Positions 16,759 through 26,883 of a stretch of 64,000 nt of DNA are shown here, piece after piece. Within the stretch, counting starts at the first letter, position 1; each line of letters begins with the position of its first letter. The DNA comes from Deltaproteobacteria bacterium. Its GTDB lineage: Bacteria; Myxococcota; Kuafuiibacteriia; Kuafuiibacteriales; Kuafuiibacteriaceae. The notes beneath the pieces were generated by a model. That model made no database searches. It worked only from the letters and a program-made list of their open reading frames with translations, and was not told the origin of the DNA. The position numbers and the translations under genes were made by a program. The DNA lies in NCBI GenBank assembly GCA_016713425.1, contig JADJPE010000005.1:4092001-4156000 (forward strand). Direction: 5' to 3'.

Positions 16759-19700
16759 TCAGACGGTGGCGAGCGAAACGCGGTTTCTTCCGCCTCGCTT
16801 TGACGCATAGAGCGCCTCGTCCGCGCGGGCGATGAGTTGGTTGAGATCGACATCGTCCGGGGTGAGTACGGCGAGGCCGGCGCTGATGGTGACAAGGAGG
16901 GGGCCGTTCGGCGTCGAAACTGGAACCTCGGAAAACGCCAACCGAGCGCGCTCCGCGAGCGCCGCCGCGGCGCCTTCCTCGACCTCTGGGAGCAGCACAC
17001 AGAATTCCTCGCCGCCGACGCGCCCTACGAGGTCGGTTTCACGGAGGCTGTGCAGAAGACGCTTGGCGACCTCGACCAATACGAGGTCCCCGATCGCGTG
17101 CCCGTAGGTGTCGTTGACTTTCTTGAAATGGTCGACGTCGCAGACCATCACGGCAAGCGATTGCTTCTTCGCGATCGTGAGCGAGAGCTCGCGTTCCGCG
17201 AGCGCCATGAAGTGTCGCCGTGCGAAGAGGCCAGTGAGAGAGTCGCTTGTGGCTTGCTGCTGAAGCGTTTCGAAGAGCCGGGCGTTTTCGATCGCAGCCG
17301 CGGCGTGGGCGCCGAGGGTCTCGGCGAGGCGAGACACATGAGCATCTTCTGTGAGCTCGTCCTGGCTCTCAATGCACAAGAGACCTCGGAGTTCGTCGCG
17401 GACACGGAGCGGCACGAGGAGCAGCGAGGCCGCCTCGCCCAGGTCGTCCGAACGGGCGGAGTGCGGATACGGATAGTCCGAGCGAAGAACCTTGATTTGG
17501 TCGACATCAAGTTTCGGCCAGGTCGAGCGCAAATCGACCTCGTTCTCGCGGAAGCCTCTTTGCGCCGCGACCCGAAACGAATTCTCGGAGACAAGCAGAA
17601 TGGACGCCCGTCGATACGGGACTAGTTGCGTGAGGTGCTCGAGGATCGCTTGGAGGATTTCGCGCAAATCCAGTGAGCTCACGATGGTGGCCACGATGGA
17701 GCCCAAGTGTTCCGCGAGCAATCTTTGGGCACGCTCGACGCCTACCTCGGCGTCTAGGCGCGCGAGGCGAGAGGTTTCGAGCGCGATGGCGACGTGATTT
17801 CCGACCGCCGACAGGAGCGAGACATCTTCTTCGGTGAATCCAGAAGCCGTTGCGGGTCGATCGACATACGCGACGCCGACGTTCACGTCCCGATAGGAGA
17901 GAGGAACCGCCAGGACGTCGAAACTAGGCGCGGGTGCTCCGTCGGTAAGAGGCGCCGGAGCTGTTTGCGCCCTGGGCGTTCGGGCCGCGTCCGCGGTTTG
18001 CGCTTCCTGTTCCAAGACCGGGAGCACCACGCCGTTGCGCACCACCGCCTCGTTGGACGCGTACGCCTGACCGACGGCCTGGGCTAGGTATGAACGGTTC
18101 GAGCCGAGATCTTCGCCGTTGCTGTTGCGCCCAGCCATGAAGTCGAGGTTCTGCACGACGTCTTCCCCTGTCTTCGGATCGGAAGCGCCAACGTTCGTCG
18201 AGAGGAAGAGAAAAGCGCGGTGACCGTCGAGCAGCTTGATCAGCTCATCCAAGATGATCGTAGCTTGTCGGTTCGAATCACGCATGTTCGTCGACGCAAG
18301 ACCGACTTGGAGGAGAGCATGGAGGATCCTTGAGTCATGCATGGGGAGATGGCCGTCGCCGAATGTGGACTTCGTGTTCGAGGATCTCTCGCTCCACACC
18401 TTCGAGGCCTGATCATCCGGGATGAGACCCTTGATGCGGGCAAGATAGATGGCCCACCCGTGATGAATCGCGAGGCGAGACGCCTGTCGTAGTTCACGGG
18501 TGGCGGCCTCTTCCCAGCCATACGCAACAAATATCGACGCGCGGATGAGCATCGTCTCGAAAAGGGCCCACGGGCACCCATGACGCAGGGCGAGCTGTTC
18601 GGCTTGCTCGCATAGTCGTTCGGCGGTCTTCCATTTCTTCCGCAACGTGGCTGCTTTGGCTTCGAGCGCCAAGAGGTGAGCGGAGATGAGCGCGCGCTGC
18701 TTCTTGACCGGCCTGAGGCGCTTCAAAGAGAGATGAAAGCGGCGCCACGCGTATCGAAGACGCTCTGACCGCGACCGGTCTCGGTCCCCCTTCCCCTGCA
18801 TCTCAGCGACCTGATTGAGCCGAATCCAGGCTTCTGCGAGCGGAAAGTGCTCGATCCCGGCGTTCTGAAAGGGTGCGATGTTGAGCGCGTCGTATCGACG
18901 GCAAAGATCTTCAAACCGTTCATTTGCGCAGGGGTCGGTGCGTAGCACGACGATCGCCGCGTGTCCGAGAACGAAGGCGAAGAATCCCCGGGCGATGCCT
19001 GGTTCAGCTTCATGCAAGAGTCGAGCGTGGGTCGTATCGTCGTTCTTGCGTCTCAGGAGAAGACTCGAGGGATGCGTCATCCAGGCGAGCTGAGAATAGA
19101 TGTCGAGTTGATCGCGAGGGACGCCTCTTCGGTCGACTTCCTTCTGAAAGTCCGCGATCAGGGCAAGAGCCTCGTTTGCCAACCCGCGGAAGAGATAGAG
19201 CTGGAGTTGGGCGGTGGATACGGCCAAGAGGTTTTGAAGAGAGAGCCAACGCCCGTGTTGTCGCGTCACCCTGAGGTATGTCTCGGTCGCGGCCAACGGA
19301 TGGCCTCCATAGTCCTGGCTGTAGCCGACGTAGATCCAAGCCAGGCCGAGCACCGCGGGATCTCCGATGCGCTCCGCGATCGCGAGCGATTGCTTTCGCA
19401 CGCGATCGGCGAGGTCACGGAGACCAATGCTGCCCAGCATCGCGGCTGTGAGCGCGAGAGCACGCACACGGGTCGACGATTCACCCAAGATATCGCCTCG
19501 ATTCACCATGAAGAGCGCACATTGCGCGCTGGCGATCGGCCGCATGCGATAGAATTCGGCGAGCCCAGCGACCATGAAGCAGTCGGCGGCGATCCTCGCG
19601 CGCTCGACCTCTTCAGCGCTCGTCGTCGATCGGGGAAGAAATCGACGCTGAATGTGCTCGATACCCGTCGAGAGCAAGGTCTTCAGGAGAGCGGTGACGG

Positions 19701-22392
19701 TGGCCGCCGGGTACCGATAGCCAAGTTCCTCGATCGCGGCGGTGGTCAGCGCGATGATCTCGTCACATTCTCGTAGGAGAAGTCGCGCTTGCTCGAGATA
19801 GCAGCGGGCTCTAAGCATTGAATCGTGCGAGCTCTCAATGGCTCTTTGGAAGTGAGCTCTCGCCTCGGTCTTCCGCCAGAGCATGGCGCACACCAAGCCG
19901 AGATCGAAGAAGAATGGGGGAGGGGGGATGAGATCCGCGGCGGCTGCTATCTCCTTGGCTTGCTCAAGGAAACGCAGAGCGTCGAGGAACGCATAGCGGC
20001 TGAGGGCCGCGGCGCCCGCAGCCCAATTGATGTTCATGGCTCGTTCGCCGTCTTCGGGGGAGCGTCCATCCCAGTAGTGACGTGCGAGCGCGTAGATGGA
20101 TGCCCGGTCGACGTCCGCGGCGGGGATGTCCACTGGGTCCAAGGCGCGCGCGATTGTCCGATGCAGGCGCGGAAGATCACGTGGGTCGACGTGAGCGAGC
20201 AATGCTTCGCGAAGGCGATCGTGGAGGAAAACATAGGTCTCTCCGCGGGTTGCTTCGATGATCTGAAGGGCGAGGGCCTCCCGAAGGGCGCCTTCGACAC
20301 GCTGTTGAACCTCCTCGGGCGCGTCGTCCTCTGTCGCGGCAAGGGCGTTGAACGAGAGCGTGTCGGTGGTCTGGCTCAGATCACGGAACGCGGGCGCTGC
20401 GCGTTCGAGCGTCTTGCGCTCAAAGCGGATCCCGAGCAATGCGCCAAGAACCAAGACGGCGCGCGTTCGCTTGCTCAACGTCGAGAGGCGCTCGACAACG
20501 AGATTCAGCAGTGAATCTGAGATGGAGAGACGATTGAGCCCGCCTTCGTCCAAGACCCAGTCGTCCCAAACGAACTTGAGATGACCGCTCTCGATGAGCA
20601 GGTGGAGATATTGGGTGACCTCCATGGGATTGCCGCGGCTTCTGACGGCCAGGCGTTCAACCAAGGGGTCATTGGGCGACAGTTGAGCTGAGGAAAGAAA
20701 CGTCGAGATCAGCTGGTGTACGTTCTCGCGGTCGAGCGCAGACAGGGTCATGGCTTCGAAGCGCGAGGCCTGCATGGCGGCTTGAAAGGCCTTGATGCCC
20801 GCGTCGTTCTCAGACCCGGTTCGTGCGGTGGCCAAGATGAGCACGGGCGACGATGGAAGCGTTTCCGCAAACCGGCTCAGCGTCTGTCGTGTCGCCTCGT
20901 CGAGCCATTGAACATTGTCCAGGAAGAGAACGAGCCCACCCTCACGATGCGCAAGACCGGTGAGAAGGTCGATCGCGGCTTGATGGATGTTGTCCGAGTG
21001 TACGCCGGATTCCAGGGGTTTTGGGAGCGCCCCCAGGACTTTGGAGATGGATGGACAAATCCGCTGCAAGAAGAGCGCGCCGGGACCGGCCAGCGCCCGG
21101 TAGTGTTTCCTGTCTTCGTCGCTTCCCGCGCTTGCTTGCTCGACAAAGTGCGTCAGCAGCTGGGCGAGGGTCGAGAACGGCATTGGGTCGTCGACGCTTG
21201 CTTTGCTGACGAGGACGCGACGTCCTCGTCGTCGAAATTGAGCGCACGCGCGTTCGGCAAGATAGCTCTTGCCTTCCCCAGCGCCGCCCGAAAGAAGGAT
21301 GGTGCAGCCCTGCCCGTGACCGATCTCCTCGAAGCGCTCGGTGAGCCGTCGCATGCTGTTCCTGAATGCGGGAAGTTCCTCGTCTTCGGGCCGAGTCATG
21401 CTTTCGGGAGCGCAAGAGGATGATCCGAGAGCGCTAAGCGCCGCCATCAAGTCGACCGCATGTTGGAAGCGATCGTCGGGTTCTTTGGCGAGAAGTCGCG
21501 CCGTAATGGACGAAAGATGTTCCGAAACGCTGGGCACCAGTGTGCGCACTGTTGGCGGGATGAGTGTGGCGTGCTGTCTGGCGACTTCGCCCGGGTCCTT
21601 TGCGGTGATCGGGGGACGACCTACGAGCATTTCAAAGAGTACGACGCCGAGAGCGTAAAGGTCGGACCGACCATCCATCGCCCGCTTCAAGAATCCGTTT
21701 TGTTCGGGCGAAGCATACGTGAGTGTGCCGAAGGTCGTGTTGGAGCGGCTGGCGTCGTGTCCACGTGTCGCCAGGCCAAAATCGATCAGGTACGGGCGGT
21801 CGCATTCATCGAGCAGAATATTGCCGGGTTTGATATCCCCATGGATCATGCCCGCCCGATGGACAACATCGAGTGCGGATGCGATCTGGCGAGCGACCGC
21901 GACCGCTTCTGTTTCCGGCATGCGGCCCAACCGGATGCGCTCGGCGAGTGTCATGCCGCGCAGATAGGTCATCGCGATGTAGAGTCGACCCTCGGCTTCA
22001 CCCACGCTTCGGACGCGGCACAAGTTGGGGTGGCGGAGCCGAGCCAAGGTGGCGGCTTCAGCCCACACGCGTCGGCGGCTCTCTTCCGTCGCACCGACAT
22101 CCTTCTGCACTTTGATCGCGAGCTCCTCGCCCTTGTGAAGTGCGCGATAGACGACACTGAAGGCGCCCTGCCCGACGACTTCACAGACCTCGAGGTCGGG
22201 AATGTTGAGCGGCGAGTGCGTGCTCGTCTCTTCGTGGGCAGACACCGTCGGCACAGATGGCGCTGACTTTACCGAAGATCGCTTCGGATGCGCAGGCGTC
22301 GCGGACCTAGATCCGGCCCGGGCCATTTCGGTTCCGTTCGGCCGGCTCCGTCCAGCATCGACGGATTCGCGAGGGTGACCGGAGCCCGACAT
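16759..22392 (-). CDS. Paralogous Ser/Thr kinase - AAA ATPase - helical repeats - GAF - GAF - GGDEF protein
   Basis: A protein of 1877 residues with the same domain order as its convergent neighbour. The kinase has GQGAFSVV, LAIKV, HGDIKPGN (HGD again replacing HRD) and DFGL. The ATPase has Walker A GGAGEGKS and Walker B GLVLFLDNVQWLDEA. A helical repeat region and two GAF domains follow, the second containing VPYRRASILLVSEN. The C-terminal diguanylate cyclase has CDVDHFKKVNDTYGH and GGEEF (1793-1797). Unlike the neighbour it keeps an intact I-site, RETD (1784-1787), so its cyclase should be product-inhibited. The N-terminal about 55 residues are Ser/Pro/Arg-rich and probably disordered. The two genes probably arose by duplication followed by divergence. 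Inputs to the GAF domains and the kinase substrate are unknown. Confidence 0.88.
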   Translation of the reverse strand: MSGSGHPRESVDAGRSRPNGTEMARAGSRSATPAHPKRSSVKSAPSVPTVSAHEETSTHSPLNIPDLEVCEVVGQGAFSVVYRALHKGEELAIKVQKDVGATEESRRRVWAEAATLARLRHPNLCRVRSVGEAEGRLYIAMTYLRGMTLAERIRLGRMPETEAVAVARQIASALDVVHRAGMIHGDIKPGNILLDECDRPYLIDFGLATRGHDASRSNTTFGTLTYASPEQNGFLKRAMDGRSDLYALGVVLFEMLVGRPPITAKDPGEVARQHATLIPPTVRTLVPSVSEHLSSITARLLAKEPDDRFQHAVDLMAALSALGSSSCAPESMTRPEDEELPAFRNSMRRLTERFEEIGHGQGCTILLSGGAGEGKSYLAERACAQFRRRGRRVLVSKASVDDPMPFSTLAQLLTHFVEQASAGSDEDRKHYRALAGPGALFLQRICPSISKVLGALPKPLESGVHSDNIHQAAIDLLTGLAHREGGLVLFLDNVQWLDEATRQTLSRFAETLPSSPVLILATARTGSENDAGIKAFQAAMQASRFEAMTLSALDRENVHQLISTFLSSAQLSPNDPLVERLAVRSRGNPMEVTQYLHLLIESGHLKFVWDDWVLDEGGLNRLSISDSLLNLVVERLSTLSKRTRAVLVLGALLGIRFERKTLERAAPAFRDLSQTTDTLSFNALAATEDDAPEEVQQRVEGALREALALQIIEATRGETYVFLHDRLREALLAHVDPRDLPRLHRTIARALDPVDIPAADVDRASIYALARHYWDGRSPEDGERAMNINWAAGAAALSRYAFLDALRFLEQAKEIAAAADLIPPPPFFFDLGLVCAMLWRKTEARAHFQRAIESSHDSMLRARCYLEQARLLLRECDEIIALTTAAIEELGYRYPAATVTALLKTLLSTGIEHIQRRFLPRSTTSAEEVERARIAADCFMVAGLAEFYRMRPIASAQCALFMVNRGDILGESSTRVRALALTAAMLGSIGLRDLADRVRKQSLAIAERIGDPAVLGLAWIYVGYSQDYGGHPLAATETYLRVTRQHGRWLSLQNLLAVSTAQLQLYLFRGLANEALALIADFQKEVDRRGVPRDQLDIYSQLAWMTHPSSLLLRRKNDDTTHARLLHEAEPGIARGFFAFVLGHAAIVVLRTDPCANERFEDLCRRYDALNIAPFQNAGIEHFPLAEAWIRLNQVAEMQGKGDRDRSRSERLRYAWRRFHLSLKRLRPVKKQRALISAHLLALEAKAATLRKKWKTAERLCEQAEQLALRHGCPWALFETMLIRASIFVAYGWEEAATRELRQASRLAIHHGWAIYLARIKGLIPDDQASKVWSERSSNTKSTFGDGHLPMHDSRILHALLQVGLASTNMRDSNRQATIILDELIKLLDGHRAFLFLSTNVGASDPKTGEDVVQNLDFMAGRNSNGEDLGSNRSYLAQAVGQAYASNEAVVRNGVVLPVLEQEAQTADAARTPRAQTAPAPLTDGAPAPSFDVLAVPLSYRDVNVGVAYVDRPATASGFTEEDVSLLSAVGNHVAIALETSRLARLDAEVGVERAQRLLAEHLGSIVATIVSSLDLREILQAILEHLTQLVPYRRASILLVSENSFRVAAQRGFRENEVDLRSTWPKLDVDQIKVLRSDYPYPHSARSDDLGEAASLLLVPLRVRDELRGLLCIESQDELTEDAHVSRLAETLGAHAAAAIENARLFETLQQQATSDSLTGLFARRHFMALAERELSLTIAKKQSLAVMVCDVDHFKKVNDTYGHAIGDLVLVEVAKRLLHSLRETDLVGRVGGEEFCVLLPEVEEGAAAALAERARLAFSEVPVSTPNGPLLVTISAGLAVLTPDDVDLNQLIARADEALYASKRGGRNRVSLATV

Positions 22393-22517
22393 AGGCGTAC
22401 ATGGGCGCTACAAGTAGACGAGCCGGCCCGCTCTCCCCGAGTCGCTGGCCGGAGTTGTTCGAAACGGGCTGAGCGCCTTGGCTCTGCTTTGGAGTTGTCG
22501 GAAGCTCGGCGGAACGA

Positions 22518-23222
22518 ATGGGGCCTGCCCTCTACCTACTCAAGCCGTATCTTCTCTACGTGCTGCGTGACGCGCTCGGGTCGCGCTTCGACGAAAGGAC
22601 CCGACGGGCCATCCTGGCTGAAGCCTACGCCTTTCGTCGTCGGTTCGGGAGAGAAGTCCAACGGGAGGCTACGTTCGGGGCACGCGTGTTCCTACAGCTG
22701 AGCGTCCTGGTCGTCGGTGTCTATCGGGCGCTGATCGGAAGGGACTGCTCGGCGACTGAGGCCCGCACGCTTGTTGCGGCGGTGACCTCCCGCGTGTTCT
22801 CGTGCATGGTGCGGTGGGCTGATCGTCTGTCGTCTTTCACCGCGGCTGCGTCCAAGTCCAAGTCCAAATCCAAGTCCAAGATCGAAGCTGAGGTCGAACA
22901 CTTCAAGCGCTTGAACGACGTCCTGGGGCGTCGATTCTTTGCGCCGCCAGCCTGGCGTATGGAGGCCATAGAGAGCCCTCAGCACGTGGTTGCGTTCGAC
23001 ATGCACCGATGTCCGCTGGCGGAGTACTTCGCCTCGCAGAACCTGAGCGAGCTCTGCGTTGCGGCGATCTGTGATCTCGATTTCATGCTCTATGACCCGA
23101 AGCGCGTTCGCTTCGAGCGAGGCGGAACGATTGCGGGTGGTTCGGAGCGTTGTGACTTCCGCTGGCGGGTTCTTTCTGAGGACGAAGCCACTATCCCGCC
23201 CTCGGACCAGCCTCCAAGCTAG
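22518..23222 (+). CDS. ATC hydrolase-like protein (L-2-amino-thiazoline-4-carboxylate hydrolase family)
   Basis: A protein of 234 residues. The C-terminal half carries the family pattern: RCPLAEYFASQNLSELC, then ICDLDFMLYDPKRVRFER, then GGTIAGGSERCDFRW. The spaced Cys residues and the closing CDF motif are typical of the ATC-hydrolase-like family. Few members have a proven substrate, so the name gives a fold and family, not a reaction. Residues around 112-122 are a (Ser-Lys)5 run from a 6-bp DNA repeat, probably a surface linker. The gene is divergent from the upstream kinase and overlaps the convergent icmF stop by four bases. No signal peptide. Confidence 0.7.
   Translation: MGPALYLLKPYLLYVLRDALGSRFDERTRRAILAEAYAFRRRFGREVQREATFGARVFLQLSVLVVGVYRALIGRDCSATEARTLVAAVTSRVFSCMVRWADRLSSFTAAASKSKSKSKSKIEAEVEHFKRLNDVLGRRFFAPPAWRMEAIESPQHVVAFDMHRCPLAEYFASQNLSELCVAAICDLDFMLYDPKRVRFERGGTIAGGSERCDFRWRVLSEDEATIPPSDQPPS
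22851..22880 (+). repeat. 6-bp coding repeat, 5 copies
   Basis: TCCAAG occurs five times (one copy reads TCCAAA), encoding Ser-Lys five times inside the ATC-hydrolase-like protein. This is an in-frame microsatellite. Confidence 0.9.
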
Positions 23223-26200
23223 GCGTTCCGACGATAACGACCGCCAACCTCGTAGAGTGCGTTCGTGATCTGCCCCAGGCTTGCCACCTGCGCGGTTTCC
23301 ATCAGCTCCCGAAAAATGTTGTGTCCGCATCGTGCTGCGGCCTTGAGCCGGCGAAGCGCGGCGGGAGTATCCGCTTCGTGTGCGCGCTTGAACGCACGAA
23401 GCTGGTCGATGCACGCGTTCTTTTCGTTGTTCGACGTACGCCGAAGCTCGGCGCTGTTTGCGGCTTGCGCATAGTCGGCGGCCTCGTTCTCGAAGGTGTT
23501 CACACCGATGATCGGAAGGCTCCCGTCATGTTTCATCGCTTCATACCTTAGAGATTCATCCTGGATCTTGGCCCGCTGGTACTGCGTCTCCATCGCGCCG
23601 AGAACACCCCCGCGTTCCGCAAGGCGCTCGAACTCATCGAGGACAAGGGCTTCGACTCGGTCCGTGAGTGCTTCGACGAAGAAGCTCCCCTGGAGTGGGT
23701 TCTCGTTCTTCATGGGACCGAACTCGCGATTGATGATCATCTGGATGGCTAGCGCTCGGCGCACCGAGGACTCGGTCGGGGTGGTCAGTGCCTCGTCGAA
23801 CGCATTCGTGTGGAGTGAGTTGCAGTTGTCTTCGAGCGCGAGCAATGCCTGGAGCGTCGTGCGGATGTCGTTGAAGTCGATCTCCATGGCGTGGAGAGAA
23901 CGTCCGGACGTCTGGACATGGTACTTCAACCGTTGGCTCTTCTCGTCCGCGCCGAAGTGATGTTTCATCGCGATCGCCCAGATGCGACGCGCGACGCGGC
24001 CCAAAACCAAGTACTCTGGCTCCAGCCCGTTGGAGAAGAAGAACGAGAGGTTGGGCGCGAACGCATCGATCGCCATGCCGCGAAGCGCGTAGTACTGAAC
24101 GTAGGTGAAGGCGTTGGCGAGCGTGAAGGCGAGCTGCGTGATCGCGTTCGCGCCGGCTTCGGCGATGTGGTAGCCGCTGATGCTGACCGAGTAGTAGTTG
24201 CGGACGTTCTCCTCGATGAAAAACGCCTGAACGTCGCCCATCAGTCGAAGGGCGAATTCGGTCGAGAAGATACAGGTGTTCTGGGCCTGATCCTCCTTGA
24301 GGATGTCGGCCTGGACTGTTCCGCGGAGAACCGCGAGGGTCGCCCTTCGAACGCCTTCGAACTCGTCATCGGAGAGGAGGCGCCGGACGCGAGCCCACGT
24401 GTCGCCGCGCACGGAGTCCGGTTCGAGGACTTGTGCGTCGGGGATGGAAAGTCGCCCATGGTCCTTCAGAAAGCGCCGACAGCCTTGGCGGATCGCGGCG
24501 TTGAAGTAGAAGGCGAGAAGAATGGGCGCGGGGCCATTGATCGTCATCGACACCGATGTCGTTTTGGCTCTGAGGTCGAAACCAGCGTAGAGGCGTTCGG
24601 TATCTTCGATCGTCGCGACGGAGACGCCCGACTCGCCGATCTTGCCGAAGATGTCGGGGCGTTCATCCGGATCTTCGCCGTAAAGAGTGACGCTGTCGAA
24701 GGCCGTCGAAAGCCGGACGGAAGTTTGGCCTCGGCTCAGGAGATGGAATCGCTGATTCGTGCGTTCCGGCGGACCTTCGCCGGCGAACATCCGCGTGGGG
24801 TCCTCGGTGGTACGCTTGAGCGGGAAGACGCCGGCGGTGAAGGGGAACGTCCCCGGAAAATTCTCTAAGCGGAGCCAGCGTAGCAAGTCGCCGCTCTCTC
24901 GAAAGCGGGGAAGCGCGACCTTGGGGATGGACAATCCGGCGAGCGACGTGTGTGCGAGCGGGACGCGGATGCTTTCGCCACGCACCCGATATTCGAGGGC
25001 CTCCTGGTCGAGCGCGGCGCTTTGCGCCGCGAATGTCTGGAGGGCGGAGCGTCCGTCCTTCGAGATCTGCTGGAAAGCGCGACGGTACGCGTCGGCGAGC
25101 GGCACGAGTGCGGCTTGGGTCGGGGGCAGGCTCCCCTCGGCGCCGAGCAGACCCTCCAGGTGATCCGGGAGCGGCGCGGGCGGCGGGGCGGCGTGCGCTT
25201 GCGTTGGACCAACCGGACCCAGAAGCGCGGTCGTGGCCCCCAGGATGCTGTAGGCATCGCTGGCGGACCTGGCGTCGAGTTCGGTCTGGCGATGGTAGCC
25301 GCGGACGACGGCGGCGATGTCGGCCAGATACCGGCCGTCGGCCTCGGGGAGTTTCGGGCCCGCCGATGTCTTGGAGTCTGATACCTGCGGGCTGGCGAAG
25401 GACTCGAAGCCTTTGGCGGTGAGCGTATCCAAGAGCCGCCGGAACAGCGTGGTTACGCCTGCGTCGGCGAAGCGTGATGCGTTGGTCCCGATCACCGGGA
25501 GATCGGCATCGTGCGATGGTTCTTGCCGGAGAGCTGGCCGCGTGCGGCGCATGTGTCGTCGGACTTCTCGCAATGCGTCTTTCGAACCGCGTCGCTCAAA
25601 CTTGTTGATCGCGACCAGATCGGCGGTATCGAGCATCTCGATCTTCTCGAGTTGGCTGGGGGCGCCGAACTCCGCCGTCATGACGTAGATCGATCCGTCG
25701 GCGACCTCCGCGATCGCGCTGTCTCCCTGGCCTGTGCCTGCGGTTTCGACAAGAATGAGATCAAAGCCGGCTGCTTGACACACCCCGATCGCATGTTGCG
25801 TCGCCAACGAGAGCTCGGAACGCGCGCTTCGAGTGGCGAGGCTGCGCATGTATACACGCGGAGACTGAACCGAATTCATGCGAATACGGTCCCCGAGCAG
25901 GGCGCCCCCAGTGCGCCGTTTGGATGGGTCAACCGAGAGGACCGCCACGTGCTTCGTCTCGAAGGTTTCGAGAAAGCGCAGGAGAAGCTCGTCGGTGAGG
26001 CTCGACTTGCCGGCCCCGCCCGGACCGGTGATACCGACGACCGGCGCCCGCGGCTTCTCTCGCCGGGCGGCCATCAGGCGCTCGGTTGTCGGAAAGACCA
26101 AGTCCGCGAATGAAGGGTTGGCGGAGGGGCGCGCCGAGGGTTCGTCGGTGGACTGCTCCGCCCAAGTGATGAAGCGTGCGATGAGACGGGTGTTGTGGAC

Positions 26201-26779
26201 GTCGAGGTCGCGCAATGACTCGATCGAGACGATAGGCGGAAGATCGAGCGTGGCGTAGCGCGCGCCTTCGAGGACGATCTCTATCATCCCCTGCAGACCC
26301 AGTCGGCGCCCGTCTTCAGGGCTGAAGATCTCGGCGACATGGGAACGACGCAGCATCTCGATCTCGTGAGGGACGATCACGCCGCCGCCGCCACCGAAGA
26401 TCCGGATGTGCCCGCAGCCGCGTTCCGCCAAGAGTTCGTGGATGTAGCTGAAGTATTCGATGTGGCCGCCCTGGTAGCTCGAGATCGCGATGGCCTGCGC
26501 GTCTTCCTGGATGGCCGCGTCGACCACTTCTCGCGCGGACCGATTGTGCCCGAGGTGGATGACCTCGGCTCCAGCGGCCTGGAGCAGGCGCCGCATGATG
26601 TTGATGCTTGCGTCATGGCCATCGAAGAGGGACGTCGCGGTCACGATTCGAATTCGAAGATCAACGTGTGTCGGAGGCTCCGGCGCGGATGGGTCAGAGG
26701 TTTCGCGCGCACCGGGTGCGGTCTGGACGGATGCGGGGTTGCCTCCGTGAGCGGCTCTCCGGCGGTTCGTGTTGCTCAT
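23219..26779 (-). CDS. icmF: Fused isobutyryl-CoA mutase IcmF (B12-binding, G-protein chaperone, mutase)
   Basis: Adenosylcobalamin-dependent mutase that interconverts isobutyryl-CoA and n-butyryl-CoA, in one 1186-residue chain. Domains in order: cobalamin-binding Rossmann domain with LFDGHDASINIM (His55 as the expected lower cobalt ligand) and IFGGGGG; MeaB-like GTPase with GITGPGGAGKSSL (about 248-260), the G-protein that loads and protects the cofactor; and a TIM-barrel mutase domain from about 626 to the end. In the active-site region the sequence reads FPFTAGVFPLKR and EDPTRMFAGEG. This follows the ICM pattern rather than the RGPYPTMY pattern of methylmalonyl-CoA mutases, which supports the isobutyryl assignment. 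Length and order match known IcmF proteins. Its stop overlaps the convergent neighbour by four bases. Confidence 0.93.
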   Translation of the reverse strand: MSNTNRRRAAHGGNPASVQTAPGARETSDPSAPEPPTHVDLRIRIVTATSLFDGHDASINIMRRLLQAAGAEVIHLGHNRSAREVVDAAIQEDAQAIAISSYQGGHIEYFSYIHELLAERGCGHIRIFGGGGGVIVPHEIEMLRRSHVAEIFSPEDGRRLGLQGMIEIVLEGARYATLDLPPIVSIESLRDLDVHNTRLIARFITWAEQSTDEPSARPSANPSFADLVFPTTERLMAARREKPRAPVVGITGPGGAGKSSLTDELLLRFLETFETKHVAVLSVDPSKRRTGGALLGDRIRMNSVQSPRVYMRSLATRSARSELSLATQHAIGVCQAAGFDLILVETAGTGQGDSAIAEVADGSIYVMTAEFGAPSQLEKIEMLDTADLVAINKFERRGSKDALREVRRHMRRTRPALRQEPSHDADLPVIGTNASRFADAGVTTLFRRLLDTLTAKGFESFASPQVSDSKTSAGPKLPEADGRYLADIAAVVRGYHRQTELDARSASDAYSILGATTALLGPVGPTQAHAAPPPAPLPDHLEGLLGAEGSLPPTQAALVPLADAYRRAFQQISKDGRSALQTFAAQSAALDQEALEYRVRGESIRVPLAHTSLAGLSIPKVALPRFRESGDLLRWLRLENFPGTFPFTAGVFPLKRTTEDPTRMFAGEGPPERTNQRFHLLSRGQTSVRLSTAFDSVTLYGEDPDERPDIFGKIGESGVSVATIEDTERLYAGFDLRAKTTSVSMTINGPAPILLAFYFNAAIRQGCRRFLKDHGRLSIPDAQVLEPDSVRGDTWARVRRLLSDDEFEGVRRATLAVLRGTVQADILKEDQAQNTCIFSTEFALRLMGDVQAFFIEENVRNYYSVSISGYHIAEAGANAITQLAFTLANAFTYVQYYALRGMAIDAFAPNLSFFFSNGLEPEYLVLGRVARRIWAIAMKHHFGADEKSQRLKYHVQTSGRSLHAMEIDFNDIRTTLQALLALEDNCNSLHTNAFDEALTTPTESSVRRALAIQMIINREFGPMKNENPLQGSFFVEALTDRVEALVLDEFERLAERGGVLGAMETQYQRAKIQDESLRYEAMKHDGSLPIIGVNTFENEAADYAQAANSAELRRTSNNEKNACIDQLRAFKRAHEADTPAALRRLKAAARCGHNIFRELMETAQVASLGQITNALYEVGGRYRRNA

Positions 26780-26883
26780 CGCGCCAAGCTAGTAGACGCG
26801 GAACGAAACGTCGACCGGACTGTGCATCGAGGCGTTCGGTGCCCGCCACGTCCGAATGCCACGCCGCCCCGTGTGGGGGAGAG

